Source: JAKFWF01 sp963750535
GTDB lineage: Bacteria; Pseudomonadota; Alphaproteobacteria; Rhizobiales; Hyphomicrobiaceae
DNA: 64,000 nucleotides
Reading direction: 5' to 3'
Assembly: GCA_963750535.1 (NCBI GenBank)
Contig: CAVVRF010000030.1
Location: 27,193-91,192 of the forward strand
The translations under genes and the position numbers were made by a program. Below are positions 12,056-21,617 of the stretch, piece by piece. Position 1 is the stretch's first letter; each line of letters opens with the position of its first letter. Below the pieces are notes generated by a model that was not told where the DNA came from, searched no databases, and saw nothing but the letters and a program-made list of their open reading frames with translations.

Positions 12056-12451
12056 GAGCGTGACCGGCTCGAACTCAATCCGCCACGAGCTGGCGGGAAG
12101 CGCAGGCATTTCGGGAATCGCTGCTAATTCAGTCGAGGCAGGCATCGAGATAAGATGGGCCTGATTGAGAGGAACAACCGGACCAAACGATGTCACCTAG
12201 GTAATCGCCGAGGCGAGACTGACGGCATCCTCGCCCACATCCCGCTGGACAGCGGCTGAAACACCGAAGTTGCTCAACTTGACGGTGGTCAATGCGCTAC
12301 CCGATCTGTCTGCGCAGGCTGCCCCGGCAGCGCGGTCGAGGCGATCGCGGCTGCGTATGTCACGGATATCGGTGCCCCTTGCATGGATGAGGCACGATAG
12401 CCCGCTCTGCAAGGCCATGGATCGAATCCTTTTTGGCGATTGGAGCGTACG
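12056..12451. other. Gene-poor spacer
   Basis: About 400 bp between the peptidase start and the CBS-domain gene. It probably holds promoters for both, which are divergent. Short open frames cross it but none has a recognisable domain, coding-like composition or a good ribosome site. Confidence 0.5.
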
Positions 12452-12871
12452 ATGAAAATCAAGGACGCAATGCATAAGAACGTCGAATGGGTGCAGCCGA
12501 CCACGACTGTCGCTGCCCTGGCGAAGAGGATGCGCGATCTCGACATCGGTGCGATTCCGATTGGCGAGAACGACCGCCTCGTCGGTATGGTCACGGATCG
12601 CGACATTACCGTACGCGCGGTCGCCGATGGCAAGGACGTAACGAAGCTGACGGCTCGCGATGTCATGTCGAAAGGCATCGTCTTCTGCCGTGACACCGAG
12701 GAAATCGAGGACGCGGTCCGCATCATGGAGCAGAAGAAGATCCGCCGCTTGCCCGTTCTCGATGAGAAAAAGCGAATGGTCGGCATGCTGAGCCTCGGTG
12801 ACATCTCACACGCGGCTTCCCATGAAATTTCGGGCGAAATGGCGGCGGCCGTATCCGCGCATCACGCGTAA
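12452..12871 (+). CDS. Tandem CBS-domain protein
   Basis: A 139-residue protein made of two CBS domains (about 1-65 and 70-130). Repeated hallmarks are TVAALAKRMRDLDIGAIPIGENDRLVGMVTDRDI and, in the second half, DAVRIMEQKKIRRLPVLDE with MVGMLSLGDI. Such stand-alone proteins usually bind adenine nucleotides. The ATG at 12452 is preceded by GGAG at a 6 bp spacing, which decides against the TTG 12 bp upstream. Monocistronic and cytoplasmic; specific partner unknown. Confidence 0.87.
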   Translation: MKIKDAMHKNVEWVQPTTTVAALAKRMRDLDIGAIPIGENDRLVGMVTDRDITVRAVADGKDVTKLTARDVMSKGIVFCRDTEEIEDAVRIMEQKKIRRLPVLDEKKRMVGMLSLGDISHAASHEISGEMAAAVSAHHA

Positions 12872-12976
12872 CCCGGATTCTGGGAATTGCGCTTCTGCAA
12901 GGGGCCGGACGACTTGGTCCCTTGCAATCGTGCGCACGTCGATCCGGCGACATCGGATGCCGGAGCGCGCTATGCC

Positions 12977-15059
12977 TCACGCAGCCTTGATCCAGCAATG
13001 ATTGTCGTGGAACGCGGCACCGCCGAACGGGGCGACCTGGAACGCGCTGGTCAGCGTGTTCAGACCTTCGCCGCCCTCGAACTGGCTGTTCGGCGGGATC
13101 GACTTCGACGATCACCACGCCCGGCTGCATGCCGTCGAACGCCTCAGCATGCAGAATGATCTCGCCGCGCTCATTGCCCATGCGGATCTTGGCGCCATCG
13201 GCGAGGCCTAGCCTGGCGAGATCGGCGGGATGGATCTTCGCCCGCGGCCGGCCCTCGCGCTGGCGGCTCGACGGCATCTCGTTGAACGACGAGTTGAGGT
13301 AGCTCCGCGCCGGCGAGGTGGCGAGCCTGAAGGGATGCGCCGTATCCGCTTTCTCGTTGACGTCCCAGTGATCCGGCAGGCGCGGCATCTGAGCGGCGAT
13401 GCCCCAGTCGTGCTTGCGGCCGAGCGGCACCTCCGGCCAATCGGGCTTGAAGCGGAAGCGGCGGTCGGGATAGCCGAACCCGTCGAGGTAGTGCGCGGTC
13501 GCGAAATCGGGCTGGCAGTCGATCCATTTCTGCTCGGCCAGGCTTTCAAGCGTTCCCCAGCCAGATTTGCGCAGCGTCTCGTCGATCAGCTGCCGCGGGT
13601 TGAGGTCGAAGCCGCGATGCACCGCGCCGACGCGACGCGCCAGGGCCGAGACTACCTCGTGATTGGAGCGGCACTCGCCCGGCACGGCAACCAGCTTCGG
13701 TCCCAGCATGATGTGCTGCTGGCCGCCGCCTTGATACACATCGTCGTGCTCGAGGAACATGGTCGCCGGCAGCACGACGTCGGACATCTGGGCGGTGGCG
13801 GTCATGAACTGCTCGTGCGTGCACACGAACAGGTCGTCGCGCATGAAGCCGGCCTTGACCTTGCGCTGCTCGGGCGCGACCTGCACCGGGTTCATGTTCT
13901 GGATGAACAGGGCGGCGACCGGAGGGCCATCCTTCAGATCGCGCCGGTCGCCGGTCAGCACTGGCCCGATCCGGCTCATGTCGAGCATGCGTACGCTGTC
14001 GTCGCGCAGGTCGTTGCCCTCGATCAGCGTCTTGTCCCAATGGAAAATGGCGCCATTGTTGTGGAACGCGCCGCCGCCCTCGTGCAGCCAGGCGCCGGTG
14101 ACGGAGGCGATGCAGGTCGCGGCGTGCATGTTGGCGGCGCCGTTGCGCTGGCGCGAGAACCCGTAGCCGAGGCGGAAGTAGGTCCTCGGCGTGGTGCCGA
14201 CGAGCCTGGCGAAGCTCTCGATCTCGGCGACCGAGAGGCCGGTGATCGCGGATGCCCATTCCGGCGTCCTCGATTTGAGGTGCGCCTCGAGCTCGCGCGG
14301 GCAGTCGGTGTACTTCTCCAGATAAGGCCAGTTGGCATGGCCGTCGCGGAACAGGACGTGCATCACCGCGCAGGCGAGCGCGCCGTCGGTGCCCGGGCGC
14401 AGGCACAGCGCCATGTCGGCCTGCTCCATGGTGCCGTTGCGGTAGATGTCGATGGCAACGATCCTGGCGCCGCGCTCCTTGCGCGCCTTCACCGCATGCG
14501 TCATCACGTTGACCTGGGTGTTGACCGGATTGGTGCCCCAGATCACCACCATGTCGGACTTCGCCATCTCGCGCGGATCGGGTCCGGCGAGCTTGCCGGT
14601 GCCGGCGATGAAGCCACCCCACGCCAGCGTCGTGCAGATCGACGAGTACATCTGCGAATACTTCTTGGCGTGCCGCAGCCGGTTGATGCCGTCGCGCATG
14701 ACGAGGCCCATGGTGCCGGCGAAATAGTACGGCCAGACCGCCTCCGGCCCGAACCGGCGCTCGGCGGCGAGCATTGCCTCGGCGGTGAGGTCGAGCGCGT
14801 CGTCCCAGGAGATGCGCTCGAACTCGGTCGAGCCCTTCGGCCCCTTGCGGCGCAGCGGATGCATCAGCCGATCGGGATGATGGACGCGCTCGGCATAGCG
14901 GGCGACCTTGGCGCAGATGACGCCATCGGTGTAGCTGTTGTCCTTGGCGCCGCGCACGCGGCCGATGCGGCCGTCCGGCAGCAGCTCGACGTCGAGCGCG
15001 CAGGTCGACGGGCAGTCGTGCGGACAGGCGGAATGTCCGATGTCGATCGCGCGGTCCAT
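12977..15059 (-). CDS. Molybdopterin-dependent oxidoreductase, C-terminus frameshifted
   Basis: A member of the DMSO-reductase superfamily. The N-terminus has a [4Fe-4S] site C12-x3-C16-x3-C20-x28-C49. Molybdopterin-binding blocks follow, including VIWGTNPVNTQVNVM and TWLHEGGGAFHNNG-like sequence. There is no Tat signal, so it should be cytoplasmic. An extra base near 13105 moves the last about 43 codons into another frame. There the sequence continues as a family-like NSQFEGGEGLNTLTS segment, later HDNHCWIKAA, and a stop at 12977. Repaired length is 693 residues. The substrate cannot be assigned from sequence, and no Fe-S or membrane partner subunit is adjacent. Confidence 0.85.
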
Positions 15060-15285
15060 GGGCGGGCTTTCCTGATCATTGGCTGCTGGGCAAGACTACG
15101 ACGCGGCGTGCCGGCGCGGAAGCGCGAGCTACAGTTCACGTTCTGCCGGCGGATCGATCACGCCGCGCCGTCTCAGCTTCAACTCGCATCACGGGCAAGC
15201 GAGGGCACCTGCAAATTCAATCTGCGACGCATCACCTAATCGGCGGTCGGCGAACGCATGCCGACGACAACGGAGATCATCCATC

Positions 15286-15510
15286 ATGCGCAGCCTCATG
15301 AGCCTCGTCGTCGCTACTCTGCTCGCTTCGACAATGGCCGCCGCCGCCCAGGTGCCGAAGCGCAAGCCGCCGGCCACCTCGAGCAGCGCCGCCAGCAGTT
15401 CCGCCGACAACAGTGCCAGCGCCAACGACGCCGATCCCGCTCGCTCCAACGGCAATTATCCTGACTGGGCGCGTCGGGCGTTCAGCTCGCGCGGCGGTCC
15501 CGGGAAATAG
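15286..15510 (+). CDS. Small secreted protein, unknown function
   Basis: A 74-residue product with a clear signal peptide (MRSLMSLVVATLLASTMAAAAQ) followed by a low-complexity Ser/Ala-rich region and a C-terminal NYPDWARRAFSSRGG. The ATG at 15286 has CGGAG about 10 bp upstream. It is divergent from the molybdopterin oxidoreductase and convergent with ilvE. I know no family for it. The signal peptide and ribosome site argue that it is real. Confidence 0.6.
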   Translation: MRSLMSLVVATLLASTMAAAAQVPKRKPPATSSSAASSSADNSASANDADPARSNGNYPDWARRAFSSRGGPGK

Positions 15511-15546
15511 TCGCGCCGACGCCGACGTTGGTCGTCGGCGCAAGGA

Positions 15547-16425
15547 TCAGGCCGGCTGCACGGCGGCGCTGTAGGCGTTCATCAATGCCTCGGAGTGGCG
15601 GCCGGGCTGATACTGGTGCGGGCCGATCTCGGACACCGGCGTCACCTCGGCGGCGGTGCCGACGATGAAGCACTCGGTGAAGCTCGGCAGCTCCTCCGGC
15701 ATGATGCGGCGCTCGACCACGCTCATGCCGCGTTGCCCGGCGATCTCGATCACGGTCTGCCGGGTGATGCCGTTGAGGAAGCAGTCGGCGGTCGGCGTAT
15801 GCAGGGCGCCGTCCTTGATGAAGAAGATGTTGGCGCCGGTGCACTCGGCGACGCGGCCTTGCCAGTCGAGCATCATCGCGTCGGCGTAGCCCTTGTTCTC
15901 CGCCCGCATCTTGGAGATCGTGCAGATCATGTAGAGCCCTGCCGCCTTCGACGCAGTCGGCGCGCAGGCCGGATCGGGCCGGCGATACTCGGCGATGTCG
16001 AGGCGGATGCCGCGCATCTTGGTCGCCGGGTCGAACATCGACGGCCAGCTCCAGGTCGCGATAGCGGTGTGGATCTTGTTGTGCTGGGCCGAAACCGCCA
16101 TCATCTCGCTACCGCGCCAGGCGACGGGACGAATGTACTGGTCACCACCGCCGTTGAGCTTCAGCACCTCGGCCTTGGCGGCATCGATCTCAGCCACGGT
16201 ATAGGGGATCTCGAAATCCAACAATTGCGCCGATTTCTTGAATCGCTCGGAATGCTCGGTGGTCTTGAAGATCTTGCCGCGGTAGGCGCGCTCGCCCTCG
16301 AACACGCAGGAGCCGTAGTGCAGGCCATGTGTGAGCACGTGCAGCTTCGCCTCTCGCCACGGCACGATCTTGCCGTTCATCCAGATGAATCCATCGCGAT
16401 CGTCGAAGGGGATCAGCTCTGCCAT
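15547..16425 (-). CDS. ilvE: Branched-chain amino acid aminotransferase
   Basis: Class IV PLP aminotransferase of 292 residues, the last step of valine, leucine and isoleucine synthesis. The Schiff-base lysine is K160 in TASKAAGLYM. The N-terminal THGLHYGSCVFEG and later VAECTGANIFF and NGITRQTVIEIA segments are family hallmarks. The ATG at 16425 is preceded by GGGAG; a longer frame adds 13 arginine-rich residues and is unlikely. It is divergent from the petP-like gene. Confidence 0.95.
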   Translation of the reverse strand: MAELIPFDDRDGFIWMNGKIVPWREAKLHVLTHGLHYGSCVFEGERAYRGKIFKTTEHSERFKKSAQLLDFEIPYTVAEIDAAKAEVLKLNGGGDQYIRPVAWRGSEMMAVSAQHNKIHTAIATWSWPSMFDPATKMRGIRLDIAEYRRPDPACAPTASKAAGLYMICTISKMRAENKGYADAMMLDWQGRVAECTGANIFFIKDGALHTPTADCFLNGITRQTVIEIAGQRGMSVVERRIMPEELPSFTECFIVGTAAEVTPVSEIGPHQYQPGRHSEALMNAYSAAVQPA

Positions 16426-16520
16426 TGGGTTTCTCCCGCGACGGCGCACTCGGGCGCCTGTCAATTTCGATCAGAATTAAGGGCTTGCCACGGGTAACAA
16501 CCGCCTCCTAATTAGTCAAC

Positions 16521-17078
16521 ATGACTGACATAAATACAGCCCAGGGCCGCATGCACCTGTCCGTGGCGGCGGCGGAGGCCGAATCGGGCGTCGAGCTCGA
16601 GCGGCTGACGTCGGTGGTCGAGCTGATCTTTTTCGCCTATCGCGATTTCACCGGCGAATCGGATGCCGTGCTCAAGGCCTATGATTTTGGCCGGGCGCAT
16701 CATCGCGTGCTGCATTTCGTGATGTGGCGGCCTGGCTTGCGCGTCGCCGATCTGCTGGAGATCCTGAAGATCACCAAGCAGAGCCTCGCCCGCGTATTGA
16801 AGCAGCTCGTCGATCGCGGTTTCATCGTCCAGGAAGCGGGGCAGGACGATCGGCGCGAGCGTCGCCTTTATCCGACCACACAGGGGCGGAAGCTTGCCGA
16901 ACAGCTGCGGACGCTGCAAACGAAGCGGATTGCCGCCGCGCTGGCCGAGATCGAGCCGGCCGCGCAGCCGGCAGCGCTTCGCTTCCTGCTGGCGCTGACC
17001 GCGCCGCAGGATCGCAGCGGCATCGAGCGGTCGCTGACCGAGGCCGGACTGAAACTGGCGCCGGAACGCAAGCCCTGA
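16521..17078 (+). CDS. petP: MarR-family regulator, PetP-like
   Basis: A 185-residue winged-helix regulator. The MarR core covers about residues 25-150, with the recognition region LLEILKITKQSLARVLKQLVDRGFI and the wing DDRRERRLYPT. Its neighbours decide the name: in alphaproteobacteria this protein precedes a response regulator of PetR type, first described in Rhodobacter capsulatus with the cytochrome bc1 genes. No pet genes lie here. Symmetric sequence around the start (TAATTAG, and GTCA...TGAC over the ATG) could allow autoregulation, which is inference. Confidence 0.75.
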   Translation: MTDINTAQGRMHLSVAAAEAESGVELERLTSVVELIFFAYRDFTGESDAVLKAYDFGRAHHRVLHFVMWRPGLRVADLLEILKITKQSLARVLKQLVDRGFIVQEAGQDDRRERRLYPTTQGRKLAEQLRTLQTKRIAAALAEIEPAAQPAALRFLLALTAPQDRSGIERSLTEAGLKLAPERKP

Positions 17079-17117
17079 TGGTGTGGGCTGCACCTGCGCT
17101 GGAGGGGAGGATAGGAC

Positions 17118-17834
17118 ATGGCACTCGCATCGGATCGATCGCGACCGGAACCGCTGCCCGACAATGCACCACACGTGCTGGTCGTCGATGACGACCACCG
17201 GATCCGCGAGCTGCTGTCGCGGTTCCTGATGGAGAACGGCTTCCGCGTCACCCCCGCAGATGACGCCAATGCGGCGCGGGCGGCGATGCGCGGTCTCGCG
17301 TTCGACCTCGTCGTGCTCGACGTGATGATGCCGGGCGAGAACGGCATCTCGCTCGCCCGCGAGCTCAAGGCACTATCGCACGTCCCGATCTGCATGCTCA
17401 CCGCCCTGTCCGATGCCGAGCACCGCATCGAGGGACTGGAAGCCGGCGTCGACGACTACCTGCCGAAGCCGTTCGAGCCGCGCGAGCTGCTGCTGCGGCT
17501 GAAGAACATCCTGCGGCGCGGGCGCACGGTGCAGCCGGCGTCGGACGAGGTCGCCATGGGCGACTTCCGCTTTCACATCGGCCGTGGCGAGCTCAAGCGC
17601 GGCGAGGAGACGATCAAGCTCACCGAGCGCGAGCGCGACCTCCTGCGGATGTTCGCCCAGCGCGCGGGACTGCCGGTCGCCCGCCACGAGCTTGCCGCCG
17701 ACGAGAACACCGGCAGCGAGCGGGCGATCGACGTGCAGATCAATCGCCTGCGGCGCAAGATCGAGACCGACCCATCGAACCCGGTCTATCTGCAGACCGT
17801 GCGCGGCAAAGGCTATATCCTCTACACCGATTGA
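17118..17834 (+). CDS. petR: OmpR-type response regulator, PetR-like
   Basis: A 238-residue two-domain regulator. The receiver domain has the acidic pocket VDDDH and phospho-acceptor D68 in VVLDVMMPG, with the conserved Thr in MLTALSD and Lys in YLPKPFEPREL. The C-terminal OmpR winged helix runs from about 145 and ends RGKGYILYTD. It follows the MarR gene by 39 bp and precedes an EnvZ-like kinase by 41 bp, its probable partner. Targets are unknown. Confidence 0.85.
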   Translation: MALASDRSRPEPLPDNAPHVLVVDDDHRIRELLSRFLMENGFRVTPADDANAARAAMRGLAFDLVVLDVMMPGENGISLARELKALSHVPICMLTALSDAEHRIEGLEAGVDDYLPKPFEPRELLLRLKNILRRGRTVQPASDEVAMGDFRFHIGRGELKRGEETIKLTERERDLLRMFAQRAGLPVARHELAADENTGSERAIDVQINRLRRKIETDPSNPVYLQTVRGKGYILYTD

Positions 17835-17875
17835 GCCCGGACGAATGACGTCCGCACCAGGGATCGACTGAAACG

Positions 17876-19295
17876 ATGGTTGCAGCTCGTGATCCGCTTT
17901 CGGAAAGGGCGCCCGGATCGTCCTGGTCCGACCTCAGGGGCACGGTCGACCGCCTGCATGCGCACGCGGTCGCGATACTCGCGGAATTGATTCCCAAGGG
18001 CCTCTACGCCCGCGCGCTGATCATCATCATCGCACCGATCGTGCTGCTCGAGGGCGTGGTCGCCTTCGTGTTCATGGAGCGCCACTGGAACGCGGTGACG
18101 CGGCGACTTTCGGAGGCCACCGTCCGCGACATCGCGGCGCTGATCGACGTCTACCAGGACTACTCGCGCAACGACGACTACGGCCGTCTCATCGTGATGG
18201 CGCGCGACCGCCTCAACCTGTCGATGCAGGTGCTGCCGCCCACCGATTTGCCGCCGGCCCAGCCGCGCCCGTTCTTCGCCCTGCTCGACCGCACGCTGTC
18301 CGCGGAGCTGCGCAAGCAGATCAAGCATCCGTTCTGGATCGATACCGTCGGCAACTCGCGGCTGGTCGAGGTGCAAGGTCAAGCTCAAGACCGCGACGCT
18401 GCGTTTCGTTGCCACGCGCAGCCAGACATACGCGTCCAACTCGGACATCTTCATGGCCTACATGGTCGGCTCGTCGGTGGTGCTGCTGACGCTCGCGATC
18501 CTGTTCCTGCGCAATCAGATCCGTCCCATCCTCAAGCTGGCGGAGGCGGCCGACGCATTCGGCAAGGGCCGGCCGATCGACGAGGAGTTCCGCCCACGCG
18601 GCGCGCGCGAGGTGCGGCAGGCCGCGCAGGCGTTCCTCGAGATGCGCGACCGCATCAAGACCCATGTCGAGCAGCGCACGACCATGCTGGCCGGCGTCAG
18701 CCACGACCTGCGCACCATCCTCACCCGCTTCAAGCTGCAGCTCGCGCTGCTCGGCAACCGGCCGGAGATCAACGCGCTGAAGACCGACGTCAACGAGATG
18801 CAGCACATGCTGGAGGATTATCTGGCGTTCACACGCGGCGATGGCGGCGAGGAGGCGACCCCGACCAACCTGCGCGAGCTGCTCGAGGGGGTGGTCGACG
18901 AGGCGCAGGTCTATGGCGTGCCGATCGAGCTCAAGCTGCGCAAGCGCAAGTCCGACCTGATCCTGCCGCTCAAGCGCCAAGCCTTCAAGCGCGCGATCAC
19001 CAACCTCGTCAGCAATGCCGCGCGTTTCGGCGATCAGATCATCATCCGCGCGGCGACCGAGCGGAACTGGCTGCGCATCGAGGTCGACGACGACGGCCCG
19101 GGAATTCCTCCGGCCGAGCGCGACAACGTGTTCAAGCCGTTCTATCGGCTCGACCACGCCCGCAACCAGGATGAGGGCAATACCGGCCTTGGACTGGCGA
19201 TCGCCCGCGACATCGCCCGCAGCCACGGCGGCGATATTGCGCTCGGCGAAAGCTCGCTCGGCGGGCTCCGGGCGATCATCCGCGTGCCGCTATGA
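17876..19295 (+). CDS. EnvZ-like membrane sensor histidine kinase, frame broken once
   Basis: Partner kinase of the adjacent response regulator. One helix near residues 42-65 (ALIIIIAPIVLLEGVVAFVF) and a second beginning MVGSSVVLLTLAILFL bracket a periplasmic loop. Then come HAMP, the phospho-acceptor H-box GVSHDLRTILTR, N-box NLVSNAARFG, and G-boxes DDGPGIPP and NTGLGLAI. An extra A near 18375 (AAGG for AGG) breaks the frame in the periplasmic loop. Dropping it gives a continuous 472 codons. The usual Pro after HDLRT is Ile here, as in several alphaproteobacterial EnvZ-like proteins. Confidence 0.88.
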
Positions 19296-19401
19296 AATAT
19301 CCGCGAAGCCGCCGGCCGGCCGATAATCGGCTCGACGAGCCGATTGCGGTCGCGCCCGGCAGCGGCGCATATTGTGGGCCCAGCCTGGATGGGTCCCAAC
19401 C

Positions 19402-20262
19402 ATGAGCTCACGCACCCGGACGTCGATCAAGCGGCGCACCACCGCTCCGCCCGGCGTACCAGGCCGGCGCGAACGCTCGCATGCGGCGCGCGATCTGACC
19501 CAGCTCGGCGCCATGGGCAAGGCGTTCTCGATCCTGGAAGTCATCACCGCCGGGCGCCAGCCGCTGTCCATGGCCGAGATCGTCCGGACGTCGGGCCTGA
19601 CGAAGCCAACCGCGCATCGGATCACCACAGTGCTGGCCGAGATGGGCTTCATCGAGCGCGATACGCTGAAGCGCGGCTTCATCGAGGGGCCGCGGCTGAT
19701 CAAGCTCGCCCTGGACACGCTCGGCGCGGCGGCGCCACGAACGTTGCGGCACGCGATCCTGCGGTCGATCTCGGAGCAGGTCGGGGAAACCTGCAACTTC
19801 GGAATCCTGGTCGGCTCGGAGGTGTTGTATCTCGACCGCGTCGAGGCGAAATGGCCGCTCGGGCTGCGGCTCGAGGCGGGAAGCCGGGTTCCGGCCCACT
19901 GCACCGCGATCGGCAAGCTGCTGCTGTCGCAGCTCCCGCCGCGGGAGCGCCAGCTAACGATCGCGGCGATGCCGCTGGCGCGCTATACCAGCCGCTCGCT
20001 GACCGATGCCCAGCGCCTGACAGCGGCGCTCGATCGCATTGCTGCGACCCGCATCGGAATCGACGACCAGGAGTTCATCGACGGCGTCGTGTGTGTCGCG
20101 GTACCGGTGACGGCAGACAATGGCGAGGTGGTCGGCGGCATCGCGATCTCGGCGCCCGAGGCCCGGGTGCCGATCGAGCAGGCGCTCAAGTTCGTGCCGC
20201 GCATGCGCGACGCCGCAGCCCGCCTCGGCTCGACGTTCAAGGTCGAGCCCAGTCCGCAGTGA
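19402..20262 (+). CDS. IclR-family transcriptional regulator
   Basis: A 286-residue regulator with an N-terminal winged helix (about 40-100, with MAEIVRTSGLTKPTAHRITTVLAEMGFIERD) and a C-terminal effector-binding domain containing VPAHCTAIGKLLLSQL and VCVAVPV. A basic tail of about 35 residues precedes the HTH. The ATG at 19402 is chosen over an upstream one that adds ten unlike residues. No catabolic gene is adjacent on this strand, so the regulated pathway cannot be named. Confidence 0.88.
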   Translation: MSSRTRTSIKRRTTAPPGVPGRRERSHAARDLTQLGAMGKAFSILEVITAGRQPLSMAEIVRTSGLTKPTAHRITTVLAEMGFIERDTLKRGFIEGPRLIKLALDTLGAAAPRTLRHAILRSISEQVGETCNFGILVGSEVLYLDRVEAKWPLGLRLEAGSRVPAHCTAIGKLLLSQLPPRERQLTIAAMPLARYTSRSLTDAQRLTAALDRIAATRIGIDDQEFIDGVVCVAVPVTADNGEVVGGIAISAPEARVPIEQALKFVPRMRDAAARLGSTFKVEPSPQ

Positions 20263-20293
20263 AGTAGTCGCCGGCGCAGCGCCGGCACGTCGG

Positions 20294-20849
20294 TCAAACC
20301 GCCTGCACTTCCATCACATCGGGGCAGAAGTGCTTCAGCAGGTTCTCGATGCCGTGGCGCAGCGTGGCCGTCGAGCTCGGGCAGCCGGCGCAGGCGCCGC
20401 GCATGTGCAGGAACACCACGCCGTCGCGATAGCCGTTGAAAGTGATGTCGCCGCCATCCTGGGCAACCTGCGGGCGAACGCGGGTCTCGAGCAGCTCCTT
20501 GATCGTGGCGACGGTATCGGCGTCTTTCGGATCGAAGTTGCTGCCAGCTTCGCTGTCGTGGCTTGCGCTCGTCGACGACGGCGGCGCCCGACATGTAGTG
20601 CTCCATGATCGCGCCGAGGATCGCCGGCCGGATGTGCTGCCATTCGGCCTTGCCCTTGGTCACCGAGATGAAGTCGGAGCCGAGGAACACACCATCGACG
20701 CCGTCGATCTCGAACAGCCGCAGGGCCAGCGGCGACCCCACCGCTTCCGCCTTGCTCCGGAAGTCCGCCGTGCCGTCGCCGAGCACCAACTTGCCAGGTA
20801 TGAATTTGAGTGTCGCGGGGTTCGGCGTCTGCTCGGTCTGGATGAACAT
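20294..20849 (-). CDS. NfuA/Nfu1-type iron-sulfur carrier, frame broken once
   Basis: Nfu family protein that delivers [4Fe-4S] clusters to target enzymes. The N-terminal Nfu domain is clear (MFIQTEQTPNPATLKFIPG and VDGVFLGSDFISVTK). An extra base near 20560 (GG for G on the plus strand) shifts the frame. In the second frame the NifU C-terminal domain continues through VRPQVAQDGGDITF to the cluster-binding CAGCPSSTATLRHGIENLL, ending at 20294. The repaired length of 184 residues is normal for alphaproteobacterial Nfu1. Confidence 0.9.
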
Positions 20850-21002
20850 GATCGGTCTCCTTCCGCCTATTCCAGGTCGGTCTTCGCGCTGCCTTTTGGG
20901 CGCTGCCGACAGGCGGTTTCTGGAACCATTCTAAATCAGCCGCACGGCGCGGTCAAAGCCGCAGTGTGACGTCGTTTGCGGCGGCGTACACCGATTCGCC
21001 AG

Positions 21003-21518
21003 TCACGCGAGCGCCTTCACATCGTCGAGACTGAGGTCGCCTGGAACGATCGTGATCGGAATCGGGAACGTGCCTGCCGTCTTGCCCGCGGCCAGCGACG
21101 AGACGAGCGGGCCAGGCCCCTTGCTGTCGGTCGCCGCCCCCAGCACCAGGATGCCGATGTCCTGGTCCTCCTCGATCAGCTTGACGATTTCTTCCGCTGC
21201 CTTGCCCTCGCGAATGACGTCGTCGCTAACCACGTCCTCGAATCCGGCCAGCGACAGCTTGCGCCGGAACATACGAAACAAGGCCTTCGCCTTGTTCGTC
21301 TCCTCCTCGAGCTGGACTTGCCGGACCCCGACCCAATGCTGGTAGTCCTGCGGCTCGATCACGTACAGCAGCGCGATCGAGCCGTTGGTGTGGCTGATGC
21401 GGCTCGCGGCGAAATACAGTGCGGCTTCCACCTCGGAGCTCTCGTCGACGACGACGAGGTACTTCCGCCGGTGTCCCGGATCGTGCAGCAGACGTTTGGT
21501 TCGCGTAGGCATGTTCAT
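21003..21518 (-). CDS. Universal stress protein family
   Basis: A single UspA domain of about 171 residues. The start is VVVDESSEVEAALYFA, and the nucleotide-binding loop appears as ILVLGAATDSKGPGPL with a downstream Ser/Thr-rich ITIVPG. The ATG at 21518 is preferred; another lies two codons downstream. It follows trpS on the same strand by 99 bp, an arrangement I recall from several alphaproteobacteria. The role in stress physiology is not specified by the sequence. Confidence 0.82.
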   Translation of the reverse strand: MNMPTRTKRLLHDPGHRRKYLVVVDESSEVEAALYFAASRISHTNGSIALLYVIEPQDYQHWVGVRQVQLEEETNKAKALFRMFRRKLSLAGFEDVVSDDVIREGKAAEEIVKLIEEDQDIGILVLGAATDSKGPGPLVSSLAAGKTAGTFPIPITIVPGDLSLDDVKALA

Positions 21519-21617
21519 ACGTTGCCACGCGTTGGAAGACCCGGCAACGGGGTCCACGATTTCGTTTCATCCGCCGAGATGTCTCGTCTCGCAGGCCGAA
21601 GAAGCTGCGAACCGTGA

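Noticed and set aside
12197..12475. A 92-codon minus-strand frame upstream of the CBS gene
   Set aside because: No recognisable domain; it overlaps the likely promoter and start of the CBS gene.
13230..15239. A 669-codon plus-strand frame opposite the molybdopterin oxidoreductase
   Set aside because: No domain is recognisable, and the minus-strand frame carries conserved Fe-S and cofactor segments.
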